The notes under the pieces were generated by a model. It had not been told where the DNA came from. It ran no database searches and saw nothing but the letters and a program-made list of their open reading frames with translations. The position numbers and the translations under genes are program-made. A DNA stretch of 37,070 nucleotides from CAYNST01 sp964546435 (GTDB taxonomy: Bacteria > Pseudomonadota > Gammaproteobacteria > Pseudomonadales > Cellvibrionaceae). Below, one piece after another: positions 34,453 through 37,070 of the stretch. The stretch covers positions 1 through 37,070 of the forward strand of contig CAZJKJ010000034.1 of the NCBI GenBank assembly GCA_964546435.1, given 5' to 3'. Within the stretch, counting starts at the first letter, position 1, and each line of letters starts with the position of its first letter.

Positions 34453-35691
34453 ATGGGGCACGTAACTCCGCTGTTTGCGCGTCAGCCGATTTTCGACCGC
34501 AACCTGAACGTCGTCGCCTATGAATTACTGTTTCGCGACGGCCTCGACACCTTTGCCCGAACAGCGGATGGCGATCAGGCCACGTCCCATGTGCTCCTGT
34601 ACGCATTTGGCCAGCATCGCATTCAGGAGATTACAGGCAAACTGCCCGCCTATATCAATTACACGCGCCACTGGCTGCTTTATCCACCGCCCTTACCTCC
34701 CAATCAGCTGGTGATCGAAATTCTCGAAGATGTGAAGCCCGATGATCAGGTGCTTGAAGCCATCGCAGAATTGCGCAAACAGGGTTACCGGATCGCCCTG
34801 GACGACTTCTTTTTGAACCCCGATACCCTGCGGCTTCTGGTTCTGGCAGACATCATCAAGATTGACGTACTCGCGCTGGAAGAATCGAAATGGCGTCCCT
34901 ACGTCGAGTACCTGCGGCCCCACGGGGTCAAGCTGCTGGCCGAGAAAATTGAATCCTACGAAATGTATGAACAGTGCAAGCAGCTCGGTTTCGACTATTT
35001 TCAGGGCTATTTTCTTTCCAAACCTCACACGATTCAGGGGTTCAAGCTGTCGGACAGCAAAAACCGCATCGTGCAGCTGCTCGCGGTGCTGACCAATCCG
35101 GGCGAGAGCCCCGAGAGGATACTGGCCACCCTCGGCGCAGACGCCCTGTTTGTTGCCCAGCTTCTCAAGCTGCTTGATGCGGTCCGTCCATCCGACTCCC
35201 CGTCCATATCCACGCTGGACGATGCCTTGCGCCGGCTCGGTCTTGCCCAGCTGCGTCATTGGGCGTCTTTCCTCGCCCTGAACAGCGAGTCACACAAAAC
35301 CACCGAGTTATGGAGCATGTGCCTGACCCGGGCCAAATTCTGCGAAATGGTGGGCGCCAGGGTGGGAGATCAGACACTGGCGGATCAATGCTTTACGGTG
35401 GGCACCCTATCCATGTTCGACGCCATCCTCGGCGTCCCGATGAGAGTGCTCCTTGCCAGCCAGAGCTTGCCGCATCACCTTTCCGTTGCGCTCAGCGAGC
35501 ATGCCGGGCCGGCAGGGGCAGCCCTTGAACTGGTTCTGGATGTTGAGAAAGCAAACTGGGCGGGGGTGCAGCAGAATCCATATATAAAAGAAGGAGTCTT
35601 GTCGGACAGCGATATTACCGATTGTTACACCGCCGCCTTAAGCTGGGCGCATCACATAATCCGTGTGTATCATCCCGAGGCTTCGGGCTGA
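34453..35691 (+). CDS. EAL-HDOD domain signalling protein
   Basis: This 412-residue cytoplasmic protein has an N-terminal EAL-type domain (about 5-205; starts FARQPIFDRNLNVVAYELLFRD) and a C-terminal HDOD domain (about 205-395; LRHWASFLAL, MCLTRAKFCEMVG). This is the YuxH/CdgJ architecture. The EAL motif is ELL, and the metal-site neighbourhood retains the INYT, LVIEILED, DDFF, IKID and AEKIES equivalents and ends FQGYFLSKP. Because the first glutamate is kept but context differs, it may be a c-di-GMP sensor or effector rather than an active phosphodiesterase. Homologues affect motility and biofilm. No partner gene is adjacent. Confidence 0.85.
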   Translation: MGHVTPLFARQPIFDRNLNVVAYELLFRDGLDTFARTADGDQATSHVLLYAFGQHRIQEITGKLPAYINYTRHWLLYPPPLPPNQLVIEILEDVKPDDQVLEAIAELRKQGYRIALDDFFLNPDTLRLLVLADIIKIDVLALEESKWRPYVEYLRPHGVKLLAEKIESYEMYEQCKQLGFDYFQGYFLSKPHTIQGFKLSDSKNRIVQLLAVLTNPGESPERILATLGADALFVAQLLKLLDAVRPSDSPSISTLDDALRRLGLAQLRHWASFLALNSESHKTTELWSMCLTRAKFCEMVGARVGDQTLADQCFTVGTLSMFDAILGVPMRVLLASQSLPHHLSVALSEHAGPAGAALELVLDVEKANWAGVQQNPYIKEGVLSDSDITDCYTAALSWAHHIIRVYHPEASG

Positions 35692-35734
35692 GGGTTGTAG
35701 TAAGAGGTTTGTTGTAAGAAGTTTGTTGTAAGAG
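35692..35734. repeat. Short 14-bp tandem repeat after the EAL-HDOD gene
   Basis: GTTTGTTGTAAGAA (35707-35720) and GTTTGTTGTAAGAG (35721-35734) are adjacent, preceded by the diverged GGTTGTAGTAAGAG. It lies in the 126-base spacer before the convergent hypothetical gene. Confidence 0.55.
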
Positions 35735-35817
35735 CCGGCTGGGACCAGGACTTTTTGCTGCATTTGCTAAATATTGACTATCAGCCATAGTGGAATTGCC
35801 CGGGCAGGCAATGGGCA

Positions 35818-36726
35818 TTACTCGCCATTTCTGATTGCCGCTGATACCGGCGTATTGAGCGTGACTTCATAAACCCGGAAAGCCCCAGGTGAAAGATCAT
35901 TATCGAACTCTGGCAAACCCCGCGCCGCACGCTGCATAGCCAACCTGTCGTAAATTCGCATTGCCTCGGCTTTGGCGGCCTTCAATTCATCCTGGGTGAT
36001 GGCAAGCGCCGGGTTCGCGATTGCGTTGGCCATTTCCTGTACTGCGTGCAGGTCGCCGCGATATGCCGAAAAATCCAGCCAGGCCATCCCATCAATTACG
36101 CGTTTTCTGGGAGCTTCATTTTTATAGGCCGGCGACGTATCCATCTCCGGACTTTCCAGCAGCAGCAAATATTCGTCCAGTAACGACTGGCCTTGCAATA
36201 TGGACGACGTGGTCATTCCAAACATGGCAGCCTTCTCTCTCACCTGAGCCAGGCGCTCCCTGTCAAGCGACAGATCCCCGCTCATGTTTGAGCTGATTTT
36301 CCTTTCTAAAGCTGTGAGCGCAATGAAATCACCTGCGTCGGCCATGGACTCCAGAGTCTCCCAATCGAAGTTCTGGTATTCATATTCGGTCTGGTTTGGA
36401 ATTCCCCACCCTCGAGCCGCCAAATGCTCGGAGTAATCCAGATAATCTTTCTGGGCTGGCAATCCCGCCATGCGCATTTCGATGTCAACATCACTTAATG
36501 CTTCGACGTCCGGATCGAATGGAACTGCAGCTGGACTGGATTCGGAAATTACCGACGGCTCAAGGATTTGCTCAACCACTGGTTCTTCACGCATCGGTTG
36601 AGCTATGTCGATCTTTCCTACTTGTGATACCGATGACAGTCTGTCGTCGATTATCACTGCTGCCAGCACGGCCAAACCGGCTATTAAATGTCCACCAAAT
36701 ATCCATGGAAGTTTTTGCCGGGTCAT
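35818..36726 (-). CDS. Hypothetical membrane-anchored protein
   Basis: From ATG 36726 (GAGG eight bases upstream) the protein has 302 residues. One N-terminal membrane segment (about 8-25, IFGGHLIAGLAVLAAVII) follows a short positive stretch, so the rest faces the periplasm. The soluble part has a low-complexity acidic region (30-75) and a mostly helical domain with WETLESMADAGDFIALTALE and FSAYRGDLHAVQEMANAIANP, loosely like Sel1/TPR-type helical repeats, but I cannot assign a family. A longer frame to 36762 would run into a decayed transposase and is not used. Only a transposase remnant flanks its 5' side, so it may be a locally gained gene. Confidence 0.7.
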   Translation of the reverse strand: MTRQKLPWIFGGHLIAGLAVLAAVIIDDRLSSVSQVGKIDIAQPMREEPVVEQILEPSVISESSPAAVPFDPDVEALSDVDIEMRMAGLPAQKDYLDYSEHLAARGWGIPNQTEYEYQNFDWETLESMADAGDFIALTALERKISSNMSGDLSLDRERLAQVREKAAMFGMTTSSILQGQSLLDEYLLLLESPEMDTSPAYKNEAPRKRVIDGMAWLDFSAYRGDLHAVQEMANAIANPALAITQDELKAAKAEAMRIYDRLAMQRAARGLPEFDNDLSPGAFRVYEVTLNTPVSAAIRNGE

Positions 36727-36759
36727 TGAGTATCCCTCAACTATCTGAAAACAGGAGCT

Positions 36760-37002
36760 CAATAAGACCAGAAAAGCCAGAGAAACAAATTGAGAACTTG
36801 TGTTCAGTTTTCTTTCGCAGTTTTTCCAAAGGCGTCAACATTTTTCCAGCCTGGCAAAAGATCGCTCCACGGCCCACCGCTTCGGCATGACAACAAAGGT
36901 GTGCAACTCACTGCGTTTTGCAACCTCGACAGATGCACCTGAGATGCGATGAATTTCATCTGCAAACGGAGCTTTCAGAAAAGAGAAGATCTTAAACAGG
37001 CT
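36760..37002 (-). pseudogene. Truncated IS5/IS4-type transposase remnant with internal stop
   Basis: Reading the minus strand from 37002, 55 codons lead to a TGA at 36835-36837, then the same frame continues for 25 codons (RLWKNCERKL...). The fragment has FVVMPKRWAVERSFARLEKC before the stop. This is the C-terminal RW-V-ERSFAWLEKCRRLWKNCERKL block of IS5-type DDE transposases. The stop most simply arises from CGA to TGA in the second Arg of the CRR triplet. The N-terminal DDE residues are missing, so the element is truncated as well as mutated. The first bases of the fragment (AGAGCCTGTTTAAGATC) resemble an IS end. Confidence 0.75.
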
Positions 37003-37011
37003 CTAAGAGGT

Positions 37012-37070
37012 TTATCCTCGCAGCCATGCATTCAGCCGAGACAGGTCGAAAGGCCAGCCGAGTTCAGCGC
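37012..37070 (-). CDS. Possible C-terminal fragment of an upstream gene
   Basis: Minus-strand codons from 37068 read A-E-L-G-W-P-F-D-L-S-R-L-N-A-W-L-R-G and stop at TAA (37012-37014). The amphipathic sequence looks like a real C-terminus, but only 18 codons are visible and the family cannot be named. The rest lies beyond the window edge. Confidence 0.3.
   Translation of the reverse strand, partial: AELGWPFDLSRLNAWLRG

Noticed and set aside
1..37070. CRISPR array, prophage or defence system
   Set aside because: The only tandem repeats are 14 to 23 bp with two or three units and no spacers; no phage structural, restriction or toxin-antitoxin genes were recognised.

Overview
The window looks like chromosomal DNA of a marine-type gammaproteobacterium. 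Three things point there: the gene set (infC with an ATT start, pheS/pheT/ihfA/merR, a lexA-sulA pair with tandem SOS boxes, uup, slt), the order nagZ-lexA-sulA-small ORF-DUF6586-topA that I know from Pseudomonas and relatives, and a large TonB-dependent receptor beside a tryptophan-halogenase-like gene, common in the Cellvibrionales and Alteromonadales. Genus cannot be assigned from the sequence alone.

Layout. (1) 1-150: 5' part of a tRNA-Pro(GGG) on the minus strand, cut by the window edge, with its promoter. (2) 151-7531, minus strand: an accessory uptake/modification locus made of a TonB-dependent receptor, a SapC-family protein, a cupin/JmjC-like iron hydroxylase, an FAD-dependent halogenase and a DUF6445 protein that shows its own 2-oxoglutarate/iron oxygenase-like residues. 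A perfect terminator and a 145-bp MITE-like element lie between the receptor and sapC. (3) 8120-12837: a small secreted DUF2845 protein, a 1002-residue MshQ-like DUF6701 protein with no other pilus genes nearby, a lipoprotein and a double-FHA protein. (4) 12931-21883, minus strand: the translation block thrS-infC-rpmI-rplT-pheS-(ugd)-pheT-ihfA-merR. A UDP-glucose dehydrogenase gene sits between pheS and pheT, which are normally adjacent. (5) 21949-28355: nagZ, divergent lexA-sulA, a repeat-rich spacer with the second MITE copy, two small conserved hypotheticals and topA. (6) 28755-35691: a membrane-anchored hypothetical, a universal stress protein, uup and slt diverging across a perfect 16-bp palindrome, and an EAL-HDOD signalling protein. 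(7) 35818-37070: an unrecognised membrane-anchored protein and a decayed, truncated IS transposase with an internal stop.

How the genes work together. Blocks 4 to 6 are housekeeping: translation factors and tRNA synthetases, SOS control, murein recycling and cleavage (nagZ, slt), DNA topology and ABC-F ribosome/DNA maintenance. Blocks 2 and 3 are accessory. They lie between merR and the tRNA-Pro, which I recall as neighbours in Pseudomonas, so this may be a site where cargo accumulated. I see no CRISPR array, prophage or recognisable defence system. The most unusual items are the halogenase locus with three different redox enzymes, the ugd gene splitting pheS/pheT, the paired MITE copies touching gene ends, and the orphan mshQ-like gene.
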